A stretch of DNA of 64,000 nt. Source: Mesorhizobium sp. M2D.F.Ca.ET.226.01.1.1. Lineage in GTDB: Bacteria > Pseudomonadota > Alphaproteobacteria > Rhizobiales > Rhizobiaceae. This document shows positions 49,202 to 57,881 of this stretch, in pieces. Location of the stretch: contig NZ_RZOY02000002.1 of assembly GCF_004022705.2 (NCBI RefSeq), positions 62,001-126,000 of the forward strand, given 5' to 3'. The notes beneath the pieces were generated by a model. It was not told the origin of the DNA and did no database searches. It saw nothing but the letters and a program-made list of their open reading frames with translations. Each line of letters starts with the position of its first letter. The stretch's first letter is position 1. Both the position numbers and the translations under genes were made by a program.

Positions 49202-50398
49202 ATGAAGCGCATCTATGTGGTCGGCACCGCCGACACCAAAGGTGAGGAACTCGCCTTTCTGGCCGATGCCGTCACTGCTGCCGGCGGCGCGGTCGTCCGC
49301 GTCGATATCGGTACGCGCGGCGCGACCGTCCCGGTGGATATCCCGGCCAGCGAGGTCGCCGCGCATCATGCCAAGGGAGCCGGCGCGGTTCTGGGCATCG
49401 ATGACCGCGGCGCCGCCGTTGCCGGTATGGGCGCCGCCTTCACCAATTTCATCCAGTCGCGCGAGGATATCGCCGGCGTGATCGGCATCGGCGGCGGCGG
49501 CGGCACCTCGATCGTCACCGCCGGCATGCGCGCGCTGCCGCTCGGCCTGCCGAAGCTCATGGTCTCGACGCTGGCCTCCGGCGACACCGCGCCTTACGTC
49601 GACGTCTCCGACATCATCATGATGCCGTCTGTAACCGACATGGCGGGACTGAACAGGCTCTCCCGCGCGGTACTGCACAATGCCGCCCAGGCGATCGCCG
49701 GCATGGCGGCAAAGCCGACCTCGGCAGCAGCCGGCAAGCCGGCGCTTGGGCTGACCATGTTCGGCGTCACCACGCCATGCGTGACGGCGATCGTCGAGCG
49801 ATTGCGCGCCGACTATGACTGCATGGTCTTCCATGCCACCGGCACCGGCGGCCGCTCGATGGAGAAGCTCGCCGATTCAGGCCTGCTTGCCGGCGTCCTC
49901 GACATCACCACGACCGAGGTCTGCGATCTTCTGTTCGGCGGCGTGCTGCCGGCGACGGAAGATCGGTTCGGCGCCATCGCACGTACAAAACTGCCTTACG
50001 TCGGCTCGGTGGGCGCGCTCGACATGGTGAACTTCTGGGCGCCTCTCACAATCCCGGAGCGCTACCGCGGACGGTTGTTCTACGAGCACAATCCCAATGT
50101 CACGCTGATGCGCACCACGGCCGACGAATGCCGCCGGATCGGCGAATGGATCGGCGGCCGCCTCGCCCGATGCGACGGCCCGGTCCGCTTCCTGATCCCG
50201 GAAAAAGGCGTCTCGGCGCTTGACATCGAAGGCGGCGCCTTCTTCGACGCTGAGGCCGACCAAGCGCTGTTCGAAGCCATCGAGCGCACGATCAAACCAA
50301 CCAGCAATCGCACCGTGGCGCGGCTGCCGCTGCACATCAACGATCCCGCCTTCGCCACGGCCGCCGCCGAGGCTTTCCTCGACATCGCCAGCAAGTGA
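49202..50398 (+). CDS. UPF0261 / Tm-1-like ATP-binding domain protein
   Basis: 398 residues from ATG 49202 (GGGGAAA upstream; ATG 49178 possible). Diagnostic start [28 protein letters not shown], then [11 protein letters not shown], the Gly-rich [31 protein letters not shown], and [22 protein letters not shown]. The family is homologous to the N-terminal half of the tomato virus-resistance protein Tm-1; its bacterial function is unknown. The partner barrel domain, fused in Tm-1, is encoded next door at 50410. Confidence 0.9.
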   Translation: MKRIYVVGTADTKGEELAFLADAVTAAGGAVVRVDIGTRGATVPVDIPASEVAAHHAKGAGAVLGIDDRGAAVAGMGAAFTNFIQSREDIAGVIGIGGGGGTSIVTAGMRALPLGLPKLMVSTLASGDTAPYVDVSDIIMMPSVTDMAGLNRLSRAVLHNAAQAIAGMAAKPTSAAAGKPALGLTMFGVTTPCVTAIVERLRADYDCMVFHATGTGGRSMEKLADSGLLAGVLDITTTEVCDLLFGGVLPATEDRFGAIARTKLPYVGSVGALDMVNFWAPLTIPERYRGRLFYEHNPNVTLMRTTADECRRIGEWIGGRLARCDGPVRFLIPEKGVSALDIEGGAFFDAEADQALFEAIERTIKPTSNRTVARLPLHINDPAFATAAAEAFLDIASK

Positions 50399-50409
50399 GA
50401 CAAAAAGGC

Positions 50410-51276
50410 ATGGCCGCCATTCCGCGCAAAAAGATCCTGGAAAAATTCCGCAAGATGATCGCCGACGGCGTGCCGATCGTCGGCGGCGGCGCCGGCACCG
50501 GCCTGTCGGCCAAGGCCGAGGAAGCCGGCGGCATTGACCTGATCATCATCTACAATTCCGGTCGCTACCGCATGGCCGGACGCGGCTCGGCCGCCGGCCT
50601 GCTCGCCTACGGCAACGCCAACGAAATCGTCAAGGAAATGGCCTATGAGGTGCTGCCGGTGGTGAGGAAGACGCCGGTGCTGGCCGGCGTCAACGGCACC
50701 GACCCCTTCGTCATCATGCCGCTGCTTCTGGCCGAGCTGAAGACGATGGGCTTTTCCGGCGTGCAGAACTTCCCCACCGTCGGCCTGTTCGACGGCACAA
50801 TGCGCCGAAGCTTCGAGGAGACCGGTATGGGTTTTGGGCTCGAGGTCGACATGATCGCAGAGGCGCACAAGCTCGATCTTCTGACGACGCCCTACGTCTT
50901 CAATCCGGAGGAAGCGCGCGCCATGACCAAGGCCGGCGCCGACATCGTCGTCGCCCATATGGGCGTGACCACGGGCGGCTCGATCGGCGCCACCTCGGCC
51001 AAGTCGCTCGACGACTGCGTCATCGAGATCGGCGCCATCGCCAATGCCGCCAGGTCGGTGCGCAAGGATGTCATCCTGCTCTGCCATGGCGGGCCGATCT
51101 CGATGCCGGACGATGCCCGCTACATCCTCGACCGCTGCAAGGGCCTGCACGGCTTCTACGGCGCAAGCTCGATGGAACGGCTGCCGGCCGAAGCGGCAAT
51201 CGCCAGGCAGACGGCGGATTTCAAGGCGGTCGCGCTTCACGACCAGAAGACAACGCCGAAGAAAAAGAAGGGATGA
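50410..51276 (+). CDS. PEP-hydrolase-like TIM barrel (Tm-1 C-terminal half homologue)
   Basis: 288 residues from ATG 50410, 11 bases behind the UPF0261 stop. IGPS/PEP-mutase-like barrel with [90 protein letters not shown] and [11 protein letters not shown]. The family is annotated phosphoenolpyruvate hydrolase-like on weak evidence, so only the fold is claimed. Ends with a Lys-rich tail. Probably works with the preceding protein. Confidence 0.88.
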   Translation: MAAIPRKKILEKFRKMIADGVPIVGGGAGTGLSAKAEEAGGIDLIIIYNSGRYRMAGRGSAAGLLAYGNANEIVKEMAYEVLPVVRKTPVLAGVNGTDPFVIMPLLLAELKTMGFSGVQNFPTVGLFDGTMRRSFEETGMGFGLEVDMIAEAHKLDLLTTPYVFNPEEARAMTKAGADIVVAHMGVTTGGSIGATSAKSLDDCVIEIGAIANAARSVRKDVILLCHGGPISMPDDARYILDRCKGLHGFYGASSMERLPAEAAIARQTADFKAVALHDQKTTPKKKKG

Positions 51277-51279
51277 GAG

Positions 51280-51696
51280 ATGGCCGACAAGAGGAAGGTT
51301 TTCGTCTACCCGAAGGATGTCAGCGCCTTCGGCTTCGACTGGGGAAAATTGTCGCTTACTGTCGCGCCGGAAGTGAACGGCGCCGAACGCTTTTCCGGTG
51401 GCGTCGTCGACCTGCCGCCCGGCCAGGGCCATACCCGCCACAACCATCCGGGCGCCGAGGAGATCATCTTCGTCATCTCCGGCAATGGCGAGCAGATGGT
51501 CGAGGACGAGAAGGGCAATCCGGTGGTGGCGAAGGTCGGCCCCGGCTGCACCATCTACGTGCCGGAAAGCCGCTTTCATTCGACGCTCAACACCGGCGAC
51601 CAGCCGATGCAGCTTTTCGTCGTCTATTCGCCCGCGGGGCCCGAGCTGGCGCTGCGGGAGCTGCCGGATTTCAGGCTGCTGCCGCTGGGCAAATAA
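51280..51696 (+). CDS. Cupin-domain protein
   Basis: 138 residues, single cupin. Motif 1 is GHTRHNHPGAEEIIFVISG (two His, one Glu for the metal) and motif 2 is PGCTIYVPESRFHSTLNTG with the final His. Starts 3 bases behind the barrel gene. Metal-dependent isomerase, dioxygenase or binding role possible. Context in the UPF0261 operon suggests it serves the same unknown pathway. Confidence 0.88.
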   Translation: MADKRKVFVYPKDVSAFGFDWGKLSLTVAPEVNGAERFSGGVVDLPPGQGHTRHNHPGAEEIIFVISGNGEQMVEDEKGNPVVAKVGPGCTIYVPESRFHSTLNTGDQPMQLFVVYSPAGPELALRELPDFRLLPLGK

Positions 51697-51711
51697 TCTT
51701 CAGCGTCGCAG

Positions 51712-51813
51712 CCCCCTCATCCGGCCGCTTCGCGGCCACCTTCTCCCCGAGGGGAGAGGTCGGATTGCCCCGAATTGCCATTCGCGATTCGGCTGGCAAT
51801 CCGCGTGAGGGGG
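51712..51813. repeat. Palindromic intergenic repeat (family C), copy 2
   Basis: CCCCCTCATCCGGCCGCTTC ... GGCAATCCGCGTGAGGGGG. A shorter relative of 32952-33100; lies between the convergent cupin and M24 peptidase genes and could act as a two-way terminator. Confidence 0.8.
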
Positions 51814-51826
51814 AGCGCCGTCGAGG

Positions 51827-53020
51827 CTAAGCTGCCGTCCCACCCCTGTTCCAGCCGCGCCCGCGATCGCCGAACATCACGTAGCCGCTATCCGTCACCG
51901 CGACGGTATCCTCCAGCTTGATGAAGCCGCGCGTCGGGTGAAGCATGGTTGTCTCGACCGAAAGCACCATGTTTTTCTCCAGCGGCTTTGCCGCATAGGT
52001 GCCCTCATAGGCGACCGGATGGTTGGTCATCAGGAACGGCGCCTCATGCGTGATCAGCCCCATGCCGTGGGCAAAGAAATCCGTATAGGTCGCGACCTTG
52101 GAGGCCTTCAGCACGCCCTCCGCATGCGCGATCATGTCGCCGCCCAGCGTGCCGGCCTTGACCTTGGAAAAGGCCGCCTGCTGCACCGCTTCAACTTCGG
52201 CCAAAAGATCCTCCAGCTCGGCATCGGGCTCGCCGAGCACGCCCATTCGGCAAAGGTCGCCGATATAGCCGTGATAATTGCCGCCGGAATCGATCGACAG
52301 CACCTCGCCCTTCTTCCAGGCCTGGCTCGAGGCGGCGCGGTTGTGGCTGGAGCCCAGCGTCAGCAGGCAATATTCGAAATGCGCGCCGCGATTGGTCTCC
52401 TCGCGCCTGAGCTGTTCGATGATGTCGGTCTTGGTCGTGCCCTCGCCCGCCCATTGAATGGTCGCCAGCATGGAGTCGGTAATCAGCTCGGAAGCGATGC
52501 GCAGCTGTTCCAGCTCCGCCTCGGTCTTGATGGCGCGCATGCTCTCAAGCATACCGGTCGCATCGATCAGCTTGGCGTCCGGCAGCGCCTTGCGGATCAG
52601 CGTATAGGCGTCCGACGGCAGGAAACCGGGTTCGATGCCGATACGGGCAGCTTCCTTGCCGATCTTGCGTAGATGCTCGACCGCGAGATTGGCGGCGTCG
52701 AGCGTGCCCCAGCAGGCGGCATGCAAGGTCGGCGTCCAGAACGGACGGTTCTGATGCTCGCCGCCTTCCATCTTGTTGCCGATATAGGCGGCATGTTCCG
52801 GCCCGCCTTTCTCATAGAGAACGATGGGCAGATAGCGGCTGTGGCCGATAGCATCCATGGCGGCAAAAAAGATGAACTTGTAGCCGCCCAGCAGATATTG
52901 CGTGTTGTGCTTGGAGGTGGCGAAGAGCACGTCGATGCCGGCCTCTTCCATCAGCCGGTCCACCCGCGCCTGGTCGAACGGAACGCTGCTGACCTCGGTC
53001 TTGCCCGGAGCGATGTTCAT
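51827..53020 (-). CDS. M24-family metallopeptidase (Xaa-Pro dipeptidase/creatinase type)
   Basis: 397 residues: N-terminal creatinase-like domain (DQARVDRLMEEAGIDVLFATSKHNTQYLLGGY), C-terminal pita-bread domain. The five metal ligands are present: D and D in LSIDSGGNYHGYIGDLCR, H in FFAHGMGLITHEAPF, E in LSVETTML and E in IKLEDTVAV. GGGAGAGG before the ATG. It is divergent from a peptide-type ABC transporter and probably cleaves the imported peptide or a C-N bond in a related compound. Confidence 0.9.
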   Translation of the reverse strand: MNIAPGKTEVSSVPFDQARVDRLMEEAGIDVLFATSKHNTQYLLGGYKFIFFAAMDAIGHSRYLPIVLYEKGGPEHAAYIGNKMEGGEHQNRPFWTPTLHAACWGTLDAANLAVEHLRKIGKEAARIGIEPGFLPSDAYTLIRKALPDAKLIDATGMLESMRAIKTEAELEQLRIASELITDSMLATIQWAGEGTTKTDIIEQLRREETNRGAHFEYCLLTLGSSHNRAASSQAWKKGEVLSIDSGGNYHGYIGDLCRMGVLGEPDAELEDLLAEVEAVQQAAFSKVKAGTLGGDMIAHAEGVLKASKVATYTDFFAHGMGLITHEAPFLMTNHPVAYEGTYAAKPLEKNMVLSVETTMLHPTRGFIKLEDTVAVTDSGYVMFGDRGRGWNRGGTAA

Positions 53021-53106
53021 CTGCCTCTCCCTATTTTCCTCGGCCGCAGGAGCGTCCGAACGTCACGATTTATGGTTGTTGGCCAAATCTGCATCACCTT
53101 TGCTGC

Positions 53107-53121
53107 TCTGGTCCAGCCAGA
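53107..53121. promoter_or_regulatory. Palindromic operator, TCTGG-N5-CCAGA, site 5
   Basis: TCTGG-TCCAG-CCAGA. Differs from the TGGT-N3-ACCA sites at one core position, so it may bind a close relative of that regulator. Confidence 0.5.
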
Positions 53122-53179
53122 AATGATCACTTTCGCGCCAAAGGCGTTTCCTCATTTCGATCTTGATCCATCTTCGCCA

Positions 53180-53196
53180 ATCTGGTCCTGCCAGAT
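53180..53196. promoter_or_regulatory. Palindromic operator, ATCTGG-N5-CCAGAT, site 6
   Basis: ATCTGG-TCCTG-CCAGAT, perfect 6-base arms. Same class as site 5, 75 bases further on (about seven helical turns). Confidence 0.55.
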
Positions 53197-53353
53197 AGGA
53201 ACACAGGAGCTTCTTTCGGCTAGCTGGTCCAGCGGACGGAAATTTCAAAGCCAAGCCATGATGCGCCAAATCCGTCTCTGGCGAAACGTTTGCCAAGAGC
53301 CATAATCACCGCATTGCCGCGCCTGCCACGGCGCGAAGAGGGGAGTTTGAGCA

Positions 53354-54964
53354 ATGTCCGAATTCACGATTTCACGCCGCGGCCTGCTGGCTGGCTCGGC
53401 GCTGCTTCTGGCCTCGACCGCGCTGCCGACCATTGGCTTTGCGCAGACGCCGAAGAAGGGCGGCCGGCTGACCGTCGCCGCCGATTCCGAGCCGCGCAAC
53501 CTCAACCCTGCGATCGTCGCCTCCAATGGCGTGTTCTTCATTTCGAGCAAGATCGTCGAGACCTTGGCCGAAGCCTCCTTCGACGGCAAGGACGGGCTCG
53601 AGCCGCGCCTGGCGCTTTCCTGGGAAGGTGCGCCGGATGGATTGTCGGTGACCTTCAAATTGCGCGACGGCGTCAAATGGCATGACGGCAAGCCCTTCAC
53701 CTCCGCCGATGTCGCCTTCTCGGCGCTGCAGATCTGGAAGCCGCTGCAGAATCTCGGCCGAACCGTGTTCAAGGACCTTGCTGCCGTCGACACGCCGGAC
53801 GAACTGACCGCAATCTTCAAATTCGCCAAGCCGACGCCGTTCCAGCTGATCCGCAATGCGCTGCCGGCGCTGTCGAGCGTCGTGCCGAAACACCTTTATG
53901 AGGTGGGCAAGATCGAGGACAACCCGGCCAACAACGCGCCGGTCGGCACCGGCCCGTTCAAATTCGCGGAATACAAGGCCGGGCAATATTACCGGCTGGC
54001 CCGGAACGACGCCTATTGGGGGAAGGATAAGCCCTATCTCGACGAGATCGTCTACCAGGTGCTGCCGGACCGCACGTCGGCCGCAGCGGCACTCGAAGCC
54101 GAAGAGATCCAGCTCGCCGCTTTCTCCGCCGTGCCGCTCGCCGACCTCGACCGCATCTCCAAGGTGCCCGGCCTGAAGGTCGTCACCAAGGGCTATGAGG
54201 GGCTGACCTACCAGCTCGTCGTCGAGATCAACCACCGCCGCAAGGAACTGGCCGATCTGAAAGTGCGGCAGGCGATCGCCCATGCCATCGACAAGGACTT
54301 CGTCGTCAAGACGGTCTTCCTCGGCTACGCCGCCACCGCGACCGGTCCGGTGCCGAAGAACGATCCGCAATTCTACACCGCCGACGTGCCGACCTACGCC
54401 TTCGACGTCGCCAAGGCCAATGCGCTTCTCGATGAAGCCGGCTACAAGCGGGCGGACGACGGCAAGCGCTTCGCGCTGAAGCTTTTGCCGGCGCCCTATT
54501 TCAACGAGACAAAGCAGTTCGGCGATTATCTGCGCCAGGCGCTGGCGGCGATCGGCATCGACGCCGAAATCGTCAACAACGACTCGGCGGCGCACATCAA
54601 GGCAGTCTACACCGACCATGCCTTCGACCTCGCCGTCGGCCCGCCGGTGTTCCGCGGCGACCCGGCGATCTCGACCACCATCCTGGTGCAGAGCGGCATT
54701 CCCGACGGCGTGCCCTTCTCCAACCAGGGCGGCTACAAGAACGCCGACCTCGACGCGCTGATCGCCAAGGCATCCGAGACGCTCGACACGTCGGCTAGAA
54801 CCGAGCTCTACAAGGAGTTCCAGAAAAAGGTCGCCGCCGACCTGCCGCTGATCAACGTCGCCGAATGGAGTTTTATCAGCGTCGCTCGCGATACCGTCGG
54901 CAACATCGCCAACAACCCGCGCTGGGCGGTGTCGAACTGGGCGGACACTTATTTGGCGGGTTGA
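53354..54964 (+). CDS. Peptide/nickel-type ABC transporter solute-binding protein (Tat-exported)
   Basis: 536 residues, DppA/OppA-like SBP_bac_5. The N-terminus ISRRGLLAGSALLLASTALPTIGFAQ has a twin-arginine motif, so it is probably exported folded. Core segments: GGRLTVAADSEPRNLNPAIVASNGV, LALSWEGAPDGLSVTFKLRDGVKWHDGKPFTSADV, VGTGPFKFAEYKAGQYYRLARNDAYWGKDKPYLDEI, and KVRQAIAHAIDKDFVVKTV. GGGGAG before the ATG. Ligand likely a peptide or peptide-like compound. Confidence 0.92.
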   Translation: MSEFTISRRGLLAGSALLLASTALPTIGFAQTPKKGGRLTVAADSEPRNLNPAIVASNGVFFISSKIVETLAEASFDGKDGLEPRLALSWEGAPDGLSVTFKLRDGVKWHDGKPFTSADVAFSALQIWKPLQNLGRTVFKDLAAVDTPDELTAIFKFAKPTPFQLIRNALPALSSVVPKHLYEVGKIEDNPANNAPVGTGPFKFAEYKAGQYYRLARNDAYWGKDKPYLDEIVYQVLPDRTSAAAALEAEEIQLAAFSAVPLADLDRISKVPGLKVVTKGYEGLTYQLVVEINHRRKELADLKVRQAIAHAIDKDFVVKTVFLGYAATATGPVPKNDPQFYTADVPTYAFDVAKANALLDEAGYKRADDGKRFALKLLPAPYFNETKQFGDYLRQALAAIGIDAEIVNNDSAAHIKAVYTDHAFDLAVGPPVFRGDPAISTTILVQSGIPDGVPFSNQGGYKNADLDALIAKASETLDTSARTELYKEFQKKVAADLPLINVAEWSFISVARDTVGNIANNPRWAVSNWADTYLAG

Positions 54965-55021
54965 TGGCGCACTTGCGGATCGGCGGCCGGGGTGTTCAGC
55001 TTCGAGAATGAGAGTTCCTTC

Positions 55022-55182
55022 GCGCCCCCCTCTGTCCTGCCGGACATCTCCCTCACAAGGGGGGAGATTGGCAGCTTCCGCGCCCCGCACCTCTCTACCA
55101 CGTTGGAGATTAGCGAAAGGAGCAATGACAGCTGATCTCCCCCTTTGTGGGAGAGATGTCCGGCAGGACAGAGGGGGGCGCC
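55022..55182. repeat. Palindromic intergenic repeat (family B), copy 2
   Basis: GCGCCCCCCTCTGTCCTGCC at the left and GGCAGGACAGAGGGGGGCGC at the right, both continuing through GGACATCTCCC / GGGAGAGATGTCC. It stands between the binding-protein stop and the permease ATG, so it is the hairpin of this operon. Copy 1 is at 31861-32015. Confidence 0.8.
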
Positions 55183-55225
55183 GTAGAGCGCGACCTCCGA
55201 GGATTGCGAGCAGCGTCCTTTCGCC

Positions 55226-56212
55226 ATGACCCGCGCCCTCCGCCTCCTGTGCCGTCGTCTCGTCGGCAGCGTCTTCGTGCTGCTCATCGTCGTCATCGGA
55301 AGCTTCCTCCTGCTCGAAGCTGCCCCCGGCGATGCGGTCGATGCCTACATCGTCTCGACCGGCGGCGATGCCGGCATGATCGAGTTGCTGCGCCACCGCT
55401 GGGGCCTCGACCAATCCGAACTGACCCGCCTCGCCAATTACCTCTGGGCGCTGCTGCATCTCGACCTCGGCCAGTCGGTCACCTTCTCGCGGCCGATCCG
55501 CGATGTCATCCTCGAACGCCTGCCGACCACGCTGATCCTGATGGGCAGCGCCACCGCGCTTTCCTTCGGCCTCGGCTCGGCGCTCGGCATCTATGCCGGC
55601 GCAAGGCCCGGCAGCTTCCGCGACCGCTTCCTGTCGATCGGCTCGCTGGCGCTCTATGCCGTGCCCGGCTTCTGGCTCGGCCTTGTGCTGATCGTCGTCT
55701 TTGCCGTCGATTTGCGCTGGGTGCCGATCGGCGGCATCGAGACCATCGCCTCCGGCAAAACCGGACTGGCACAGGCCACCGATATCGCCACCCATCTCGT
55801 ATTGCCGGTCTCGGCGCTCGGCTTCATCTATCTCGCGCTCTATCTGCGCATGATGCGCGCCGGCATGACTGAAGCCTGGCGGCAGGATTTCGTGCTTGCC
55901 GCCCGCACCAGGGGCCTGCCGCGCCGCCGCATCGTGCTCGCCCATGTCGCCCGCAACGCGCTTCTGCCTCTGGTTACCATGCTCGGTCTGCAATCGGCGC
56001 AGATGCTGGGCGGCAGCGTCGTCATCGAAAGCGTCTTTGCCGTGCCCGGACTCGGCCGGCTGGCGCAGGAAGCCGTCGCCGGACGAGACACGCCGCTGCT
56101 GCTTGGCATCATCCTGGTCAGCGCCGTCCTCGTCATCGTCATCAATCTTGCGGTCGACCTCGCCTACGCCTTTCTCGATCCGCGCGTCGGCGCAAGTGAG
56201 GCGAGCGCATGA
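55226..56212 (+). CDS. Peptide-type ABC transporter permease 1 (DppB type)
   Basis: 328 residues, six membrane segments; the first at about 12-32 (LVGSVFVLLIVVIGSFLLLEAAPGDAVD), then the typical RWGLDQSELTRLANYLWALLHLDLGQSVTFSRPIRDVILERLPTTLILM and the coupling loop WRQDFVLAARTRGLPRRRIVLAHVARNALLP. Ends in ATGA overlap with the next gene. Confidence 0.94.
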   Translation: MTRALRLLCRRLVGSVFVLLIVVIGSFLLLEAAPGDAVDAYIVSTGGDAGMIELLRHRWGLDQSELTRLANYLWALLHLDLGQSVTFSRPIRDVILERLPTTLILMGSATALSFGLGSALGIYAGARPGSFRDRFLSIGSLALYAVPGFWLGLVLIVVFAVDLRWVPIGGIETIASGKTGLAQATDIATHLVLPVSALGFIYLALYLRMMRAGMTEAWRQDFVLAARTRGLPRRRIVLAHVARNALLPLVTMLGLQSAQMLGGSVVIESVFAVPGLGRLAQEAVAGRDTPLLLGIILVSAVLVIVINLAVDLAYAFLDPRVGASEASA

Positions 56213-57039
56213 ACCGCTTGCATCGTTTCTTCCGCACACCTGAAGCGATCGCCGGCGCGCTTATCCTCGCCTTGCTTATCGCAATGGCACTGGCCGCGCC
56301 GCTGCTCTTCTCGGGCGACCCGCAGGCCATCGCCGGCCCAGCGCTGCTGCCGCCATTCCATGACTGGTCGCTGCCGCTCGGTACCGACCGGCTCGGCCGC
56401 GACGTGCTGGCCGAACTTTTCCACGGCGCCCGCACCTCGCTGGCGGTCGGGCTGGCGGCCGCGGCCGCCGCCCTCCTTATAGGCGCGGTCATCGGCACTT
56501 TAGCCGGCTTCGCAGGGGGCTTGGTCGACGAAGTGCTGATGCGCATCACTGACGCCTTCCAGACCGTGCCGAGTTTTCTTCTCGCGCTCGCTTTCGTCAG
56601 CATTGTCGGTCCCTCGCTGGGGGTCGTCGTCGCCGCGATCGCGCTCGGCGCCTGGACCGGACCCGCGCGGGTGGCGCGCGCGGAAGTCCTCTCGATCCGC
56701 GAACGCGACTATGTCGCCGGCGCCCGGGTGATCGGCATGCATCCGCTGGAGATCGCCTTTCGTGAGGTGCTGCCTAACGCCCTGCCACCAGTGCTGGCAC
56801 TGTCATCGGTGATCGTCGCGGCGGCGATCCTGACCGAAGCAGCACTGTCCTTCCTCGGCCTCGGCGACCCCAACCGCGTCACCTGGGGCGGCATGATCGC
56901 CGAAGGACGAACGGTGCTACGCACAGCCCCGTTCCTGTCGATCATTCCTGGGGTGTCGCTCGTGCTGACGGTGCTCGGCGTCTATCTCGCCGGGGAAGGC
57001 GTGGTGGAGAGCACTGCCGTACGCAGGAGCCTGTCGTGA
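56209..57039 (+). CDS. Peptide-type ABC transporter permease 2 (DppC type)
   Basis: 276 residues. First helix at about 14-36, then LGTDRLGRDVLAELFHGARTSLAVGL, the coupling loop REDYVAGAR-like RERDYVAGARVIGMHPLEIAFREVLPNALPP and AALSFLGLGDPNRVTWGGMIAEGR near the end. Overlaps both neighbours by 4 bp. Heterodimer with DppB-type permease. Confidence 0.94.
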   Translation: MNRLHRFFRTPEAIAGALILALLIAMALAAPLLFSGDPQAIAGPALLPPFHDWSLPLGTDRLGRDVLAELFHGARTSLAVGLAAAAAALLIGAVIGTLAGFAGGLVDEVLMRITDAFQTVPSFLLALAFVSIVGPSLGVVVAAIALGAWTGPARVARAEVLSIRERDYVAGARVIGMHPLEIAFREVLPNALPPVLALSSVIVAAAILTEAALSFLGLGDPNRVTWGGMIAEGRTVLRTAPFLSIIPGVSLVLTVLGVYLAGEGVVESTAVRRSLS

Positions 57040-57881
57040 CGGCGCTGCTTTCGATCCGCGATCTCAAGGTTACCTATCGGCGCGACGGCGTGGCGGTGCC
57101 GGCGCTGAAAAGTGTCAGCCTGGAGGTTTTCGCAGGAGAGCGCCTGGCGATCATCGGCGAAAGCGGTTCGGGCAAGAGCACGCTGGCGCTGGCGATCGCG
57201 GGGTTGTTGGCGGGGGGTGCCGAGATTGGCGGGCGCATGGATTGGTTCCTGCCGGCAGGCGCTGGTGCCAAGGCGAAGGATCGCCAACCGTCCGCGCTTG
57301 CCACAAGCCACCCCCGCCTCGGCCGCGACATCGGCTTCGTCTTTCAGGACCCCTCCTCCAGCCTCGACCCGGTGATGCCGGTCGGCAAGCAGATTGCCGA
57401 GGTCGCCCGCACTCATCTCGGGCTCGGCTGGAAAGCCGCCTACGCCAAAGCCAAAACACTCCTCGAACGCGTCCGCCTCCCCAACCCCGACACCATCCTG
57501 CATGCCTACCCGCACCAGCTCTCCGGTGGACAGAAGCAGCGCGTCGCCATCGCGGCAGCCATCGCGGCCGCACCAAAACTCCTGATCGCCGACGAAGCGA
57601 CCAGCGCGCTCGACACCATCGTTCAGGCCGAGATCGTTTCGCTGATCCGCCGGTTGGTGGCCGAGGATGGCATGACGCTGCTCTTCATCAGCCACGACAT
57701 CGCGCTCGCAGCTTCGCTTGCCGATCGCATCGCGGTGCTGCGCCACGGCGAGCTGGTCGAGCTTGGCCAGACCGATCAGATCCTCGAGGCGCCGCGCCAT
57801 GCCTATACGCGCTCCCTGCTCGACGCTCATCTCGGCCTCGACGCGAAGCCTTTGCCAAACGGGCAAGGTGCTTCGGCATGA
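57036..57881 (+). CDS. Peptide-type ABC transporter ATP-binding protein 1 (DppD type)
   Basis: 281 residues. Walker A GESGSGKSTLALAI (about 37), Q-loop FQDPSSSLDPVMPVGKQI, signature LSGGQKQRVAIAAAI, Walker B LLIADEATSALD, switch FISHDIALA. It lacks the long Cys-rich 4Fe-4S tail of some DppD proteins. A basic insert GAGAKAKDRQPSALATSHPRLG comes before the Q-loop. Start overlaps the permease stop. Confidence 0.94.
   Translation: MTALLSIRDLKVTYRRDGVAVPALKSVSLEVFAGERLAIIGESGSGKSTLALAIAGLLAGGAEIGGRMDWFLPAGAGAKAKDRQPSALATSHPRLGRDIGFVFQDPSSSLDPVMPVGKQIAEVARTHLGLGWKAAYAKAKTLLERVRLPNPDTILHAYPHQLSGGQKQRVAIAAAIAAAPKLLIADEATSALDTIVQAEIVSLIRRLVAEDGMTLLFISHDIALAASLADRIAVLRHGELVELGQTDQILEAPRHAYTRSLLDAHLGLDAKPLPNGQGASA

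Larger units (their letters stand above)
53021..53353. promoter_or_regulatory. Divergent control region of M24 peptidase and peptide ABC operon
   Basis: 333 bases without a gene. Holds two palindromes related to the TGGT-N3-ACCA class, TCTGGTCCAGCCAGA (53107-53121) and ATCTGGTCCTGCCAGAT (53180-53196), plus a half-site CTGGTCCAG (53224-53232) and GGCCAAATCTG (53081-53091). No terminator or other element seen. Confidence 0.65.

Noticed and set aside
48392..49834. A 480-residue version of the TetR gene with a long N-terminal extension
   Set aside because: The extra 263 residues are antisense to the UPF0261 gene and lack family similarity; the TetR domain starts properly at ATG 49045.
53372..56239. 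A 955-codon open frame on the minus strand across the peptide ABC genes
   Set aside because: It is antisense to well-identified binding-protein and permease genes, spans their gap and repeat, and has the Arg/Asp/His-rich composition of a GC-rich shadow frame with no domain.
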